Below, piece by piece: positions 34,959 through 44,818 of a stretch of 64,000 bases of DNA. This stretch comes from UBA4582 sp002389265 (GTDB taxonomy: Bacteria > Pseudomonadota > Gammaproteobacteria > Pseudomonadales > Azotimanducaceae), in the NCBI GenBank assembly GCA_943788825.1, contig CALSRT010000007.1, positions 62,001 to 126,000 of the forward strand, read 5' to 3'. The notes under the pieces are model-generated. The model ran no database searches, had not been told where the DNA came from, and saw only the letters and a program-made list of their open reading frames with translations. The first letter of the stretch is position 1, and the number at the start of each line of letters is the position of its first letter. The position numbers and the translations under genes were made by a program.

Positions 34959-37640
34959 CTAGCTGTCAGCGTCATCGTTGATACCCGCTTGTGAGTCATC
35001 GACTGAACTCTGACCCTCAATGCCTGCCGAGTCAGCACTGCTTGGTGTATGTGTTCCAGCGGCAACAGAATCCGCTTCATCGGCGCCCTCTGCCAAACCC
35101 GCCTCTGCTAAGTCGGCCTCTTCAACTCGAGCGAGACCTACCAGGCTTTCATCACTGGCCAGGTTAATCAAGCGCACGCCTTGCGTATTACGACCCTGAG
35201 TTGATACCTCTTCGCCACGGATTCTTACCAACGTGCCCTGATCGCTGATCAGAATCACTTCATCGCCACTATAGATCTGAATGACACCGACAACAGGCCC
35301 ATTACGCTCACTGACTTTCATGCAGATAACACCCTGGCCACCGCGACCAATGACGGAATAGTCTTCAAGGTTCGAGCGTTTGCCGTAACCATTTTCACTG
35401 GCTATCAATAATTCCGCATCTGGCTGAGGAATGATCAGCGCAATCAAGGTTTGTTCTTGGCGAAGCTTAACCCCGCGCACACCGCGCGCAGTGCGACCCA
35501 TGGCACGGACGTCCGACTCATTAAAGCGAATCGCCTTACCGCCGCTGGTGAACAACATCACATCCGAGTCACCTTGAGTGATCGAAGCGCCAACCAAGGT
35601 ATTGTCTTCGTCGAGTTCGATCGCAATTAGCCCGGACGACCGCCTTCTGGCGAACTCCATCAGCGGGGTTTTCTTGACCGTACCGTTTGCCGTTGCCATG
35701 AAAATAAACTGATCATCACGATATTCTCTGACGGGCAGCATGGCAGTGATTCGCTCGTCTGCACCCAAGGGCAGAATATTGACCAATGGCCGCCCGCGAG
35801 CTGCTCGACTGGCCACAGGAATCTCAAACACCCTTAACCAATAGACTTTACCCTTGTTCGTAAAGCATAAGATCGTGTCGTGAGTACTCGCCACCATCAG
35901 GTGTTCGATAAAGTCCTCATCCTTCACCGCACTAGCGGAACGACCGCGACCACCGCGGCGCTGGGCCTGATAGTCCGTAATCGGCTGAGTCTTGGCATAA
36001 CCAGAATTTGACAAGGTCACCACCATGTCTTGCTCGGTGATTAGATCTTCTGTAGTGAGATCTTCCTGCGTCCCAATAATTTCCGTACGTCGCTCATCAC
36101 CATACTCTTCGCGAATTTCCGTCAGTTCTTCGCGAATGATCTCCATCAGACGCTCTGGCTGATTCAGGATAATCAACAGTTCTGAGATAGTACTGACAAT
36201 TTCTTCGTATTCAGACAACAAGCGCTGTTGTTCCAGCCCAGTCAGTCGGTTTAAACGCATTTCTAGAATCGACTGTGCCTGTTCAGGTGACAAAAAGTAG
36301 TCGCCATTTTCTTTCAGCCCATAACGGGCATCCAACTCGTCGGGACGAGCGGCGTCTGGGCCGGCGCGCTCCAGCATCTTTTGGACATTGTCTGATCGCC
36401 AGGAAGTGGCTATCAACCGATCCTTGGCTTCTTGGGCATTCGCCGACGATTTAATCAGCTCGATGACAGGATCTATATTCGACAGCGCCACCGCCAGACC
36501 TTCAAGAATATGGCCTCGAGTTCGAGCGCGACGCAACAAAAACACAGTTCGCCGAGTAATAACTTCGCGACGATGTAACACGAACGCAACCAGAACTTCC
36601 TTGAGATTCAATACCCGTGGTTGACCCTCCACCAGCGCCACGATATTGATGCCGAAGACCGTTTGCAGCTGAGTCTGAGCATAGAGATTATTCAGCACTA
36701 CTTCACCGACCTCACCTCGACGCAATTCAATGACGATGCGGGTGTCTGTGGAAGACTCATCTCGAAGCTCGGAAATACCTTCAATTTTCTTTTCTTTCAC
36801 TAGCTCAGCAATGCGCTCGATAAGACGGGCGCGGTTCAACTGAAAGGGAATTTCTTGAATGATAATCGTGTCCCGATGGGTTTTTTCATCGGTGAAGACT
36901 TCACAGCGCGCTCGCACCTGAATTCGACCACGACCCGTGCGGTAGGCCATCACGATGCCAGCACGACCGTTAATAATGGCCCCTGTGGGGAAATCTGGAC
37001 CTTGAATATGTTCCATCAGGCCATCGGTATCAATATCGGGGTTATCAATCAACGCCAGGCAGGCATTAACGACTTCCGTCAGGTTATGGGGCGGAATATT
37101 AGTCGCCATACCCACCGCGATACCGCTGGAACCATTAACCAACAGATTCGGGACCTTTGATGGCAAAACCACTGGCATCTGCAGGGTGCCATCATAGTTG
37201 TCAGTAAAATCAACGGTTTCTTTATCTAGATCGGCCAGTAATTCATGAGCGATCTTTTTCATGCGGATTTCGGTGTAACGCATGGCAGCGGCGCTATCAC
37301 CATCAAGGGAACCAAAGTTACCCTGACCATCCACCAACGGATACCGCATATTGAAGGTCTGCGCCATCCTGACAATCGTGTCGTAAGCGGCCGTATCACC
37401 GTGAGGATGATACTTACCGATCACATCACCCACAATTCGAGCCGACTTCATATAGGCTCGGTTGTAGACGTTGTTAAGTTCGCTCATGGCAAACAATACC
37501 CGCCGGTGAACGGGTTTGAGACCGTCTCGAACATCGGGCAGCGCACGACCGACGATGACGCTCATAGCATAATCCAGGTAGGACTGCTTCAGCTCATCTT
37601 CGATGTTTATCGTAGTTATATCGTTATCGAAATCAGACAT
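34959..37640 (-). CDS. gyrA: DNA gyrase subunit A
   Basis: 893 residues. The N-terminal breakage-reunion domain has the active Tyr122 (RYTEIRM) and quinolone-determining region HPHGDTAAYDTIVRMAQ with Thr83 and Asp87 (wild-type-like; Thr83 is also the natural residue in Pseudomonas). The C-terminal beta-pinwheel includes the GyrA box QRRGGRGRSA. The protein ends in a ~60-residue acidic, Glu/Ala/Asp-rich tail that is typical. Gyrase introduces negative supercoils with GyrB. It is the first gene of the leftward block. Confidence 0.98.
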   Translation of the reverse strand: MSDFDNDITTINIEDELKQSYLDYAMSVIVGRALPDVRDGLKPVHRRVLFAMSELNNVYNRAYMKSARIVGDVIGKYHPHGDTAAYDTIVRMAQTFNMRYPLVDGQGNFGSLDGDSAAAMRYTEIRMKKIAHELLADLDKETVDFTDNYDGTLQMPVVLPSKVPNLLVNGSSGIAVGMATNIPPHNLTEVVNACLALIDNPDIDTDGLMEHIQGPDFPTGAIINGRAGIVMAYRTGRGRIQVRARCEVFTDEKTHRDTIIIQEIPFQLNRARLIERIAELVKEKKIEGISELRDESSTDTRIVIELRRGEVGEVVLNNLYAQTQLQTVFGINIVALVEGQPRVLNLKEVLVAFVLHRREVITRRTVFLLRRARTRGHILEGLAVALSNIDPVIELIKSSANAQEAKDRLIATSWRSDNVQKMLERAGPDAARPDELDARYGLKENGDYFLSPEQAQSILEMRLNRLTGLEQQRLLSEYEEIVSTISELLIILNQPERLMEIIREELTEIREEYGDERRTEIIGTQEDLTTEDLITEQDMVVTLSNSGYAKTQPITDYQAQRRGGRGRSASAVKDEDFIEHLMVASTHDTILCFTNKGKVYWLRVFEIPVASRAARGRPLVNILPLGADERITAMLPVREYRDDQFIFMATANGTVKKTPLMEFARRRSSGLIAIELDEDNTLVGASITQGDSDVMLFTSGGKAIRFNESDVRAMGRTARGVRGVKLRQEQTLIALIIPQPDAELLIASENGYGKRSNLEDYSVIGRGGQGVICMKVSERNGPVVGVIQIYSGDEVILISDQGTLVRIRGEEVSTQGRNTQGVRLINLASDESLVGLARVEEADLAEAGLAEGADEADSVAAGTHTPSSADSAGIEGQSSVDDSQAGINDDADS

Positions 37641-37853
37641 GTATTGGACGGTCTAAATTTGCCGCCGGAACCCCCCTAAACAATCGTGCAATGATACCAT
37701 GTCAAAGTACCAAAACACACGCCCGGTTGAGTTTTTAGCCATCCTTAAGTCATTCACAGGTATAATGCCGAGTCGGCCGTCGGCCAACCTATAACGTCAA
37801 CCTGCGATGGCAACATTTGGTGACTACACCGACCATCAGACCCGTGGAAGAAC

Positions 37854-39191
37854 ATGATCAAAGCCACAGACATCAAACTCGTTAGCCCTACCTGGATCGT
37901 GCCGGTCATTCCCGCCGGGGTCGTCCTCGAAAACCATACACTGGTCATCTCCAGGGATCAGATTTTGGCTCTGCTACCCACCCCACAGGCCTTAACCGAG
38001 TACCCCGACGCACCCAATCTGCAACTCGAGGACCATATCGTTACCCCCGGCCTGATCAACGCCCACGGCCATGCAGCCATGACGCTATTTCGAGGTTATG
38101 CCGACGATCGCGAGCTTATAGATTGGTTGAACAATCATATTTGGCCTGTTGAAGGTCAGTTTGTGGATTATGACTTTGTCTATGACGGCACCAGTCTGGC
38201 GGTAGCCGAGATGATTCGCGGCGGCACTACCTGTGCCGCAGACACCTATTTCTTTCCCGATGCCGTAGCAAATGCCTTCTCTCACAATCACTTCCGGGGC
38301 CAGGTTTGCATGCCCGTCATCCAGTTCGCCAATGCCTGGGCAAAAACTGAAGACGAACATATCCACAAAGGTCTGCAGTTTCGCGACGACCTGGTCAAAA
38401 ATAATCCGCTGCTAACCACGGCCTTTGCACCCCACTCGCCGTATACCGTGACGGATCATGGGTTTGAGCGCACGTTACTCTATGCCGAGGAACTACAATT
38501 ACCGATTCATCTGCATCTCCACGAAACGCTCACTGAGGTGCAGGACGCCATGCGCCAGCATGGCCAGCGACCGATCGCCCGCATGCACAATCTAGGATTG
38601 CTATCACCTTTATTGCAGACGGTGCATATGACCCAACTCGAAGCCGGTGAAATCACATTGCTGGCCGATAATAATGTGCATGTAGCACACTGCCCCGAAT
38701 CAAACTTAAAACTTGCCAGCGGCTTTTGCCCTGTGGGTGACCTGATCAAGGCCGGCATTAACGTCGCCATCGGTACCGACGGCGCAGCCAGCAACAACAA
38801 CCTGGACATGCTGGAGGAAATACGTACGGCAGCCATTGTCGCTAAATCAGTCAGCCAGGATGCGACCGTGGTCAGCGCCCATGAGGCACTGGCTATGGCC
38901 ACCATCAATGGCGCCCTGATGCTCGGCCTGGAAGATAAAATTGGCAGCTTGGAGGCAGGTAAGCTTGCCGACTTTATCGCAGTGGACCTATCGGACCTGA
39001 GCTTTGCCCCCATCTATAACCCCATCTCGCAGATGGTGTATGCTGCCACAGGGCGGCAGGTCAACCACGTCTGGATCAACGGTGTCCAACTATTGGCCGA
39101 TGGCCAGTTCACTCAACTCGACAGCCAACGGGTACGTGCCAATACCCGTCAATGGCAATCTAAAATCAGCGCATTCAGCAGGCCCATATGA
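37854..39191 (+). CDS. mtaD: TRZ/ATZ family hydrolase, 5'-methylthioadenosine deaminase type
   Basis: 445-residue amidohydrolase. Metal ligands are visible: INAHGHAAMTLFRG near residue 65, PIHLHLHET near 215, VAHCPESNLKLASG near 282 and GTDGAASNNNLDML near 308. Homologues next to ubiG in Pseudomonas deaminate 5'-methylthioadenosine (and S-adenosylhomocysteine). Its stop overlaps ubiG by four bases. The link is sensible: ubiG and other methylases produce S-adenosylhomocysteine. Confidence 0.9.
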   Translation: MIKATDIKLVSPTWIVPVIPAGVVLENHTLVISRDQILALLPTPQALTEYPDAPNLQLEDHIVTPGLINAHGHAAMTLFRGYADDRELIDWLNNHIWPVEGQFVDYDFVYDGTSLAVAEMIRGGTTCAADTYFFPDAVANAFSHNHFRGQVCMPVIQFANAWAKTEDEHIHKGLQFRDDLVKNNPLLTTAFAPHSPYTVTDHGFERTLLYAEELQLPIHLHLHETLTEVQDAMRQHGQRPIARMHNLGLLSPLLQTVHMTQLEAGEITLLADNNVHVAHCPESNLKLASGFCPVGDLIKAGINVAIGTDGAASNNNLDMLEEIRTAAIVAKSVSQDATVVSAHEALAMATINGALMLGLEDKIGSLEAGKLADFIAVDLSDLSFAPIYNPISQMVYAATGRQVNHVWINGVQLLADGQFTQLDSQRVRANTRQWQSKISAFSRPI

Positions 39192-39916
39192 ACGAAAAAA
39201 CCAGCACCACCACACAGAATTGGGATCCGGCAGAGGTCGCGAAATTTGATCAGCTGGCCCGCACCTGGTGGGATGAAGACGGCGATTTCAAACCTTTACA
39301 CGCGATTAATCCGCTCCGTCTTGGCTATATCCAGGACAACGTTGAACTCACCGGCAAAGCCGTCCTCGACGTGGGTTGCGGCGGCGGGATTCTGAGTGAA
39401 TCCTTGGCCCGGGCTGGTGCTACCGTCACTGGCATCGATTTAGCAGAAAAGCCCTTACAAGTCGCTCGACTGCATCGCCTAGAATCGGACCTGGCGATCG
39501 ACTATCAACTCATTGCCATCGAGGCCTTGAGCCAGCAACGGCCTCAAACCTTTGACGTCATCACTTGCATGGAAATGCTCGAACACGTGCCCGATCCTGC
39601 GTCTATCATCAAGGCCTGTCGAGAATTGTTAAAACCCGGCGGCCAGTTGTTTTTGTCGACTATCAACCGGAATCCCAAAGCTTATGCATTTGCGGTGATT
39701 GGCGCGGAGTATGTGCTTAAACTCCTCCCTCGCGGCACGCATGACTATCATAAATTTATCAAACCGTCAGAGCTCACACGCTGGCTACGAGAAGAGCGCT
39801 TCGCGCTGCAAAGCCTGAAGGGCTTGAGCTTCTCGCCGTTTACACAGACCTATGCCCTGACTGCCGACACCAGTGTCAACTACCTGGCCCATGCCTGCCT
39901 AGAATCTCCTGCTTGA
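39188..39916 (+). CDS. ubiG: Ubiquinone biosynthesis O-methyltransferase
   Basis: 242 residues. The class I methyltransferase SAM motif VLDVGCGGGILSESLARAGATVTGID is near 60-85; the N-terminal FDQLARTWWDEDGDFKPLHAINPLR is the UbiG hallmark and FLSTINRNPKAYAF follows. It makes both O-methylations of the ubiquinone pathway. It overlaps mtaD (ATGA) and is followed after 59 bp by yciK; mupP, which lies between them in Pseudomonas, is missing. Confidence 0.97.
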   Translation: MNEKTSTTTQNWDPAEVAKFDQLARTWWDEDGDFKPLHAINPLRLGYIQDNVELTGKAVLDVGCGGGILSESLARAGATVTGIDLAEKPLQVARLHRLESDLAIDYQLIAIEALSQQRPQTFDVITCMEMLEHVPDPASIIKACRELLKPGGQLFLSTINRNPKAYAFAVIGAEYVLKLLPRGTHDYHKFIKPSELTRWLREERFALQSLKGLSFSPFTQTYALTADTSVNYLAHACLESPA

Positions 39917-39975
39917 TTGGGATCCATTGTCGGCCGTCGACTTCAACTCACCAGCCATTGGGAACTTAACGCTTC

Positions 39976-40713
39976 ATGGACTACCAAGCACCACAGGATT
40001 TACTCGCCCATAAGGTCATACTTGTTACCGGTGCTGGTGATGGTATCGGCCGGGTCGCGGCGACGACATTTGCCAGTCACGGCGCCACCGTGGTGCTACT
40101 CGGCAAAACCACAGCAAAACTCGAGCAGGTCTATGATGAGATTATGGCCTTGGGTGCGCCGGAACCCGGCATCGCACCGATGGATCTGGCGACTGCCAGT
40201 AGCGAGGACATCAAGCAACTCGCCGAGGTCCTCGACAGTACTTATGGCAGATTGGACGGCTTGCTGCACAATGCGGCGATGTTAGGCGACAGAATTCCGG
40301 TGGAGCACTATGACATCAATCAATGGATGACTGTCATGCAGGTCAATTTCAACGCCGTGTTCATGCTCAGCCGGCTAATGTTACCTCTGCTTCGCCAAGC
40401 ACCAGCAGCCTCATTGCTGTTCACCAGCTCCAGTGTCGGTGCCGCACCAAAAGCCTACTGGGGACCTTATGCCGTATCGAAGTATGCGATGGAGGGCTTG
40501 GCAAAATTGCTCGCCGAAGAATTGGACAACACGTCGGCGATTCGCGTCAATATTATTAACCCAGGCGCAACCCGAACTAGCATGCGCGCTAAAGCCTATC
40601 CGAATGAAAATCCAGCCAACCTCAAAACTGCGACCAGCTTGATGCCACTTTATTTATATCTCATGGGCGATGATAGCAGTGCGATCAATGGTGAGACCCT
40701 AACAGCCAGCTAA
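39976..40713 (+). CDS. yciK: YciK family oxidoreductase (SDR)
   Basis: 245-residue short-chain dehydrogenase. Motifs: LVTGAGDGIGRVAATTFASHG, LLHNAAMLGDRIPVEHYD, the Ser in FTSSSVGA, the catalytic Tyr-Lys in GPYAVSKYAMEGLAK, and INPGATRTSMRAKAYPNENP, which is the YciK signature. Physiological substrate unknown; conserved next to ubiG in gammaproteobacteria. It is followed by a stem-loop and the convergent rluB. Confidence 0.92.
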   Translation: MDYQAPQDLLAHKVILVTGAGDGIGRVAATTFASHGATVVLLGKTTAKLEQVYDEIMALGAPEPGIAPMDLATASSEDIKQLAEVLDSTYGRLDGLLHNAAMLGDRIPVEHYDINQWMTVMQVNFNAVFMLSRLMLPLLRQAPAASLLFTSSSVGAAPKAYWGPYAVSKYAMEGLAKLLAEELDNTSAIRVNIINPGATRTSMRAKAYPNENPANLKTATSLMPLYLYLMGDDSSAINGETLTAS

Positions 40714-40715
40714 AC

Positions 40716-40750
40716 CCGCAGCGATGCCAAGCTCTGCTTGGACATCGCGG
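40716..40750. terminator. Stem-loop between convergent yciK and rluB
   Basis: A GC-rich hairpin with arms GCGATGCCAAG and CTTGGACATCGC (one bulged base) around a five-base loop sits between the two stops. It could serve both genes. Confidence 0.65.
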
Positions 40751-40764
40751 CTTGATCCAGTCTG

Positions 40765-41538
40765 TCAGCGGCGTTTCTTGCTGCGCTGAGGGCCCATGCC
40801 GGCCATGTGGTAAAGCTCTTTAATTTCCTTGAGGGGCAGTTCCATATAGCGACCAGCCGTGATGGCCGAAGGAATAAAGAAGCTACCAAACCGCACCCGT
40901 TTCAAGCGGCTGACGGTAATGCCCTGGGATTCCCACAGGCGCCTGACCTCACGATTTCGACCCTCCATTAAGGCCACGTAATACCATTGGTTTGCACCTT
41001 CCTGCTCCTCTCGGCCACGCTTGATGTCACTAAATTTAGCGATCCCGTCTTCGAGCATCACCCCGTCACGCATATTCTGCAACACTTCATCCGTCACATT
41101 GCCCAAAACCCGCACGGCGTATTCTCGGTCAATCTTGCTCGACGGGTGCATCAATTTGTTAGCCAGCTGCCCATCAGTGGTAAACAACAGCAGGCCACTG
41201 GTTGAAAAATCCAAGCGACCAACCGCGACCCAACGCTGCCTCGACAGCTTCGGCAATTGATCAAACACTGACTTTCGGCCTTCCGGATCCTTCCTCGAAC
41301 AAATCTCATTTGCTGGCTTGTTGTAAAGCAGGTATCGGTGACGCTGGGGCTTGCGTACCACCGATTTACCACTCACCTCGATTCTGTCTTCCTCATCGAC
41401 TCGATCGCCTAATTTGGCGACGCGACCATTGACGCTGACTCGACCCTCAGCGATCCAGCCTTCTATTCCGCGACGACTCCCCATGCCGATACTGGCAAGT
41501 ACTTTCTGTAATTTTTCAGTCGGCAAACTTTCGATCAT
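40765..41538 (-). CDS. rluB: 23S rRNA pseudouridine(2605) synthase
   Basis: 257 residues. An N-terminal S4 domain (LQKVLASIGMGSRRGIEGWIAEGRVSVNG) precedes the RsuA/RluB catalytic domain with GRLDFSTSGLLLFT, Asp110 being the nucleophile. EGRNREVRRLWESQG and KRVRFG follow, typical of RluB. The tail is short and basic. Its start overlaps the scpB stop by four bases. Confidence 0.95.
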   Translation of the reverse strand: MIESLPTEKLQKVLASIGMGSRRGIEGWIAEGRVSVNGRVAKLGDRVDEEDRIEVSGKSVVRKPQRHRYLLYNKPANEICSRKDPEGRKSVFDQLPKLSRQRWVAVGRLDFSTSGLLLFTTDGQLANKLMHPSSKIDREYAVRVLGNVTDEVLQNMRDGVMLEDGIAKFSDIKRGREEQEGANQWYYVALMEGRNREVRRLWESQGITVSRLKRVRFGSFFIPSAITAGRYMELPLKEIKELYHMAGMGPQRSKKRR

Positions 41539-42326
41539 TGTAGTTGTCCATCAGGGCCGTCAAGTCCTGGTCTCGCATCAGGTTCATCGGGTTCGTCCAA
41601 GTCATCCATATCGCCCTCTTCAGGGGTCTCCTGGCGAAACATATTTTTGATATTTTCTTGGATTTCATTGACTCGATCAGTCACCTCATCGAGGCTCGCA
41701 TCTTCGGCTTCCGCCTCCACGGCGTCCTGCTCGGGTGTTAGCTCAATCGTTCGGGCCTCAACAATCTCGTCTTCGAGATCCAGTTCTTCGTTAATCTTGT
41801 CCAAGTCTTTGATCTGCGAAAGGGTCGGTAGTTCATTGAGCGTCTTCAAATCGAAGTAGTCGAGAAAGGTTCGGGTCGTAGCGTAAATGGCTGGACGCCC
41901 AGGAACATCCCGATGACCAACGACTCGGATCCACTCACGCTCCAGCAAAGACCGCATAATATTGGTGCTCACGGTGACCCCACGGATCTCTTCGATATCG
42001 CCACGAGTAATCGGTTGTTTGTAGGCGATCAGCGCCAGCGTTTCTAACAACGCACGAGTATACCGAGCCGGACGCTCTTCCCACAGTCGACTAACCCATT
42101 GCCCATAGTCGCTGCGAACCTGAAAGCGATAGCCACTGGCCACCTGCTTCAACTCAAAGCCCCGACCTTCACAGTCAGCGGCGATCTCCGTTAATACCTG
42201 TAAAATATCTGCGCGCTCCGGCGGATCTGTCTCGAACAGGTTAATCATCAGATCGATCGCCAGCGGCTGATCAGCCGCCATAATCGCACCTTCTATAATC
42301 TGCTTTAAATTGGCAATTTCACTCAT
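41535..42326 (-). CDS. scpB: Segregation and condensation protein B
   Basis: 263 residues. The winged-helix pair of ScpB is evident: IEGAIMAADQPLAIDLMINLF, YTRALLETLALIAYKQPITRGDIEEIRGVTVSTNIMRSLLEREW. The last ~80 residues are a long acidic extension rich in Glu and Asp beyond the usual ScpB core, as in other gammaproteobacteria. ScpB pairs with ScpA and SMC for chromosome segregation. It lies between scpA (96 bp upstream) and rluB. Confidence 0.94.
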   Translation of the reverse strand: MSEIANLKQIIEGAIMAADQPLAIDLMINLFETDPPERADILQVLTEIAADCEGRGFELKQVASGYRFQVRSDYGQWVSRLWEERPARYTRALLETLALIAYKQPITRGDIEEIRGVTVSTNIMRSLLEREWIRVVGHRDVPGRPAIYATTRTFLDYFDLKTLNELPTLSQIKDLDKINEELDLEDEIVEARTIELTPEQDAVEAEAEDASLDEVTDRVNEIQENIKNMFRQETPEEGDMDDLDEPDEPDARPGLDGPDGQLQ

Positions 42327-42422
42327 ACTAATAAGGGTCTATGCTGTTTTTAGTTCGCGATCTGCTGACACTTGCCTGCTGATCCCATGATTCACTGCTT
42401 GCCTGAAGGCATCAATGCCGGG

Positions 42423-43370
42423 CTAATCTACATCACCCAACCTGGTCTCAACGCCCATTTCATTGTCAGGATCTATCGGTGCTGTAAAATTGCTCTCATC
42501 GATTTCGATGACTTGTTCCGTGGGCACACGTGCCTTCACATGAATCGGCGCAAAGGCCTCTGACTGGACAATTTCGAGCAGCGACTCTTTAATTAACTCC
42601 ATAATCGCAAGAAAGGTCACGACCACACCCGAGCGACCTTCTTCAAAATCAAAAAGTTCTGAGAACTCAACGAACTCTTCACCGGCCTGATGCACCCGGT
42701 CAAGAATCGCACTCATCCGCTCTCGAGTAGACAAAGTTTCAGATGAAACACGGTGACTGGTAAAGTTTTCCGCGCGCTTGAGAACCTTTGCGAGAGCAAT
42801 CAGCATTTCGTGCAGATCCACCTCGGGCAAGGGTTTTTCCTTCTCCACCGCCGGCACGTCCGCCGACGCGACCCAGTAATCTCGATTCATGCGCCGCAAG
42901 TCATCCAGATCCAATGCCGCCTGCTTAAAACGCTCATACTCCTGCAGCCGGCGAATCAGTTCGGCACGTGGATCATCCTCTTCGTCTTCTGAGTCTGCTT
43001 GTCGAGGCAACAACATGCGGGATTTGATTTCTGCCAGCACTGCCGCCATCACCAGATATTCCGCGGCCAGCTCAAATTGCATGCCCGTCATCAAACCGAT
43101 GTAATCCATGTACTGGCGGGTAATTTCGGCAACCTTAATATCGAGGATATCCAGATTCTGACGCTTAATCAGATATAACAATAGGTCCAGTGGACCCTCG
43201 AAAGCCTCAAGAAAGACCTCCAGTGCATCTGGCGGAATATACAGATCCATTGGCATATTGGTCATGGGCTTGCCATCAACCACGGCAAATGGCATTTCCG
43301 CCTGACGAGCTGCCGGCTCACCCGCTGGATTATTGCTTATTTCTGTATCCACCGAAACGGTCTCAATCAT
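42423..43370 (-). CDS. scpA: Segregation and condensation protein A
   Basis: 315 residues from the ATG at 43370 (MIETVSVD), with AAGGA six bases upstream. ScpA signatures: VFLEAFEGPLDLLLYLIKRQNLDILDIKVAEITRQYMDYI and ELAAEYLVMAAVLAEIKSRMLLPR in the N-terminal half, and a C-terminal winged helix VVTFLAIMELIKESLLEIVQSEAFAPI. It is the kleisin of the SMC complex. Downstream of trpS by about 20 bp. Confidence 0.95.
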   Translation of the reverse strand: MIETVSVDTEISNNPAGEPAARQAEMPFAVVDGKPMTNMPMDLYIPPDALEVFLEAFEGPLDLLLYLIKRQNLDILDIKVAEITRQYMDYIGLMTGMQFELAAEYLVMAAVLAEIKSRMLLPRQADSEDEEDDPRAELIRRLQEYERFKQAALDLDDLRRMNRDYWVASADVPAVEKEKPLPEVDLHEMLIALAKVLKRAENFTSHRVSSETLSTRERMSAILDRVHQAGEEFVEFSELFDFEEGRSGVVVTFLAIMELIKESLLEIVQSEAFAPIHVKARVPTEQVIEIDESNFTAPIDPDNEMGVETRLGDVD

Positions 43371-43391
43371 CGACAATCCTTAACTCATCAC

Positions 43392-44606
43392 CTAGCGGTA
43401 ATCCAAGCCCATAGCCTCGCGCACATCATCTAGTGTCGCCTTGGCAATCGTCCGAGCTTTCTCACAACCCTCGGCAACGATAGATCTGACCAAGTCAGGG
43501 TTCTCTTCGTATTGTCTGGCGCGCTCACGCATGGGTTTTTGCTCCTCAAGCACCGCCTCGATCAAAGGCCCCTTACAATCAATACACCCTATTCCTGCGG
43601 TCGTGCAGCCCTGTCGAACCCAAGCCTGAGTAGACTCATCAGAATACACCTCGTGCAAATTGAACACGGGACACTTATCGGGATCACCGGGATCTGTTCG
43701 CCGAACCCTGGCGGGGTCTGTCGTCATCGTCTTGATTTTCCGCTCAACGACTTTCGGATCTTCCCGCAACGCGATCGTGTTGTTATAAGATTTAGACATT
43801 TTCTGACCATCCAGGCCGGGCATCACTGAGGCTTCCGTCAACAGAGATTGCGGTTCCGGCAGAATCACCTTGCCGCCGCCTTCCAAATAGCCGTAGAGAC
43901 GATCACGGTCGCCCAGGGAGATATTACTCTGCTCACGCAGCAGCGCCTGCGCACTTTCCAGCGACTCAGTATGACCTTTCTCGAGGAATTCTTTACGCAG
44001 CTCGCGATACTGCGCACCGCCTTTACGGCCCAGTTTCTTGATCGCTGCTTCCGCCATTTCCACGAACCCTGAACGCTTACCGTAAATATGGTTGAAACGC
44101 CGAGCAATCTCTCGAGTCATCTCAACGTGCGGCACCTGATCAGCGCCCACCGGGACATGACCCGCTTTGTAGATCAAAATATCAGCGCTCTGCAACAACG
44201 GGTAGCCGAGAAACCCGTAGGTGGCAAGATCACGTTCCTTGAGTTTCGCCTGCTGGTCCTTGTAGGACGGCACGCGCTCGAGCCAACTTAACGGTGTAAT
44301 CATCGAGAGTAACAGGTGCAATTCAGCATGTTCAGGCACTTTTGACTGAATAAACAAGGCCGCTGAGCCCGGATTGACACCAGCCGCCAGCCAGTCAATC
44401 ACCGTCGTCCAGACATGCTCTTCGATCATTTGAGGATCTTCATAATGCGTAGTCAAGGCATGCCAGTCGGCGACAAAAAACATGCATTCGAACTCGTGCT
44501 GCAGACGCACCCAATTTTTCAGGACACCGTGATAGTGACCCAAGTGCAGTCGGCCAGTTGGGCGCATACCGGATAGCACGCGCTTTTGCGATTCATGCAA
44601 GCTCAA
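43392..44606 (-). CDS. trpS: Tryptophan--tRNA ligase
   Basis: 404 residues, class I synthetase. The HIGH motif is HLGH in RPTGRLHLGHYHG and the KMSKS loop is intact as DGQKMSKSYNN. It is about 70 residues longer than E. coli TrpS owing to an insertion (about AAIKKLGRKGGAQYRE to EGGGKVILPEP), as in the Pseudomonas enzyme. It charges tRNA-Trp. It precedes scpA in the leftward operon. Confidence 0.97.
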   Translation of the reverse strand: MSLHESQKRVLSGMRPTGRLHLGHYHGVLKNWVRLQHEFECMFFVADWHALTTHYEDPQMIEEHVWTTVIDWLAAGVNPGSAALFIQSKVPEHAELHLLLSMITPLSWLERVPSYKDQQAKLKERDLATYGFLGYPLLQSADILIYKAGHVPVGADQVPHVEMTREIARRFNHIYGKRSGFVEMAEAAIKKLGRKGGAQYRELRKEFLEKGHTESLESAQALLREQSNISLGDRDRLYGYLEGGGKVILPEPQSLLTEASVMPGLDGQKMSKSYNNTIALREDPKVVERKIKTMTTDPARVRRTDPGDPDKCPVFNLHEVYSDESTQAWVRQGCTTAGIGCIDCKGPLIEAVLEEQKPMRERARQYEENPDLVRSIVAEGCEKARTIAKATLDDVREAMGLDYR

Positions 44607-44818
44607 AATTTCACCTGATGGTTAGTGATACAAAAGATAGCTCGACAGAAGGCCAATCGAAGACACCAATCTAGAAAGCCGTCGTTGAAGGCAGTGTAAG
44701 CAATCATTCAAGAGAATGTCAGGGATATCAGTAGCCACGCATTATATATGAATCGAGTAGGCGATGTCTCCCATCCCGGCGTCTGTGTTCCAGCGCCGAA
44801 GCCTTGCGGCCTCGGTCC

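Noticed and set aside
37641..37853. Strong promoter for gyrA with a TTGACA box
   Set aside because: TTGACA occurs on the reverse strand, but no good -10 lies at a suitable distance, so I do not annotate it.
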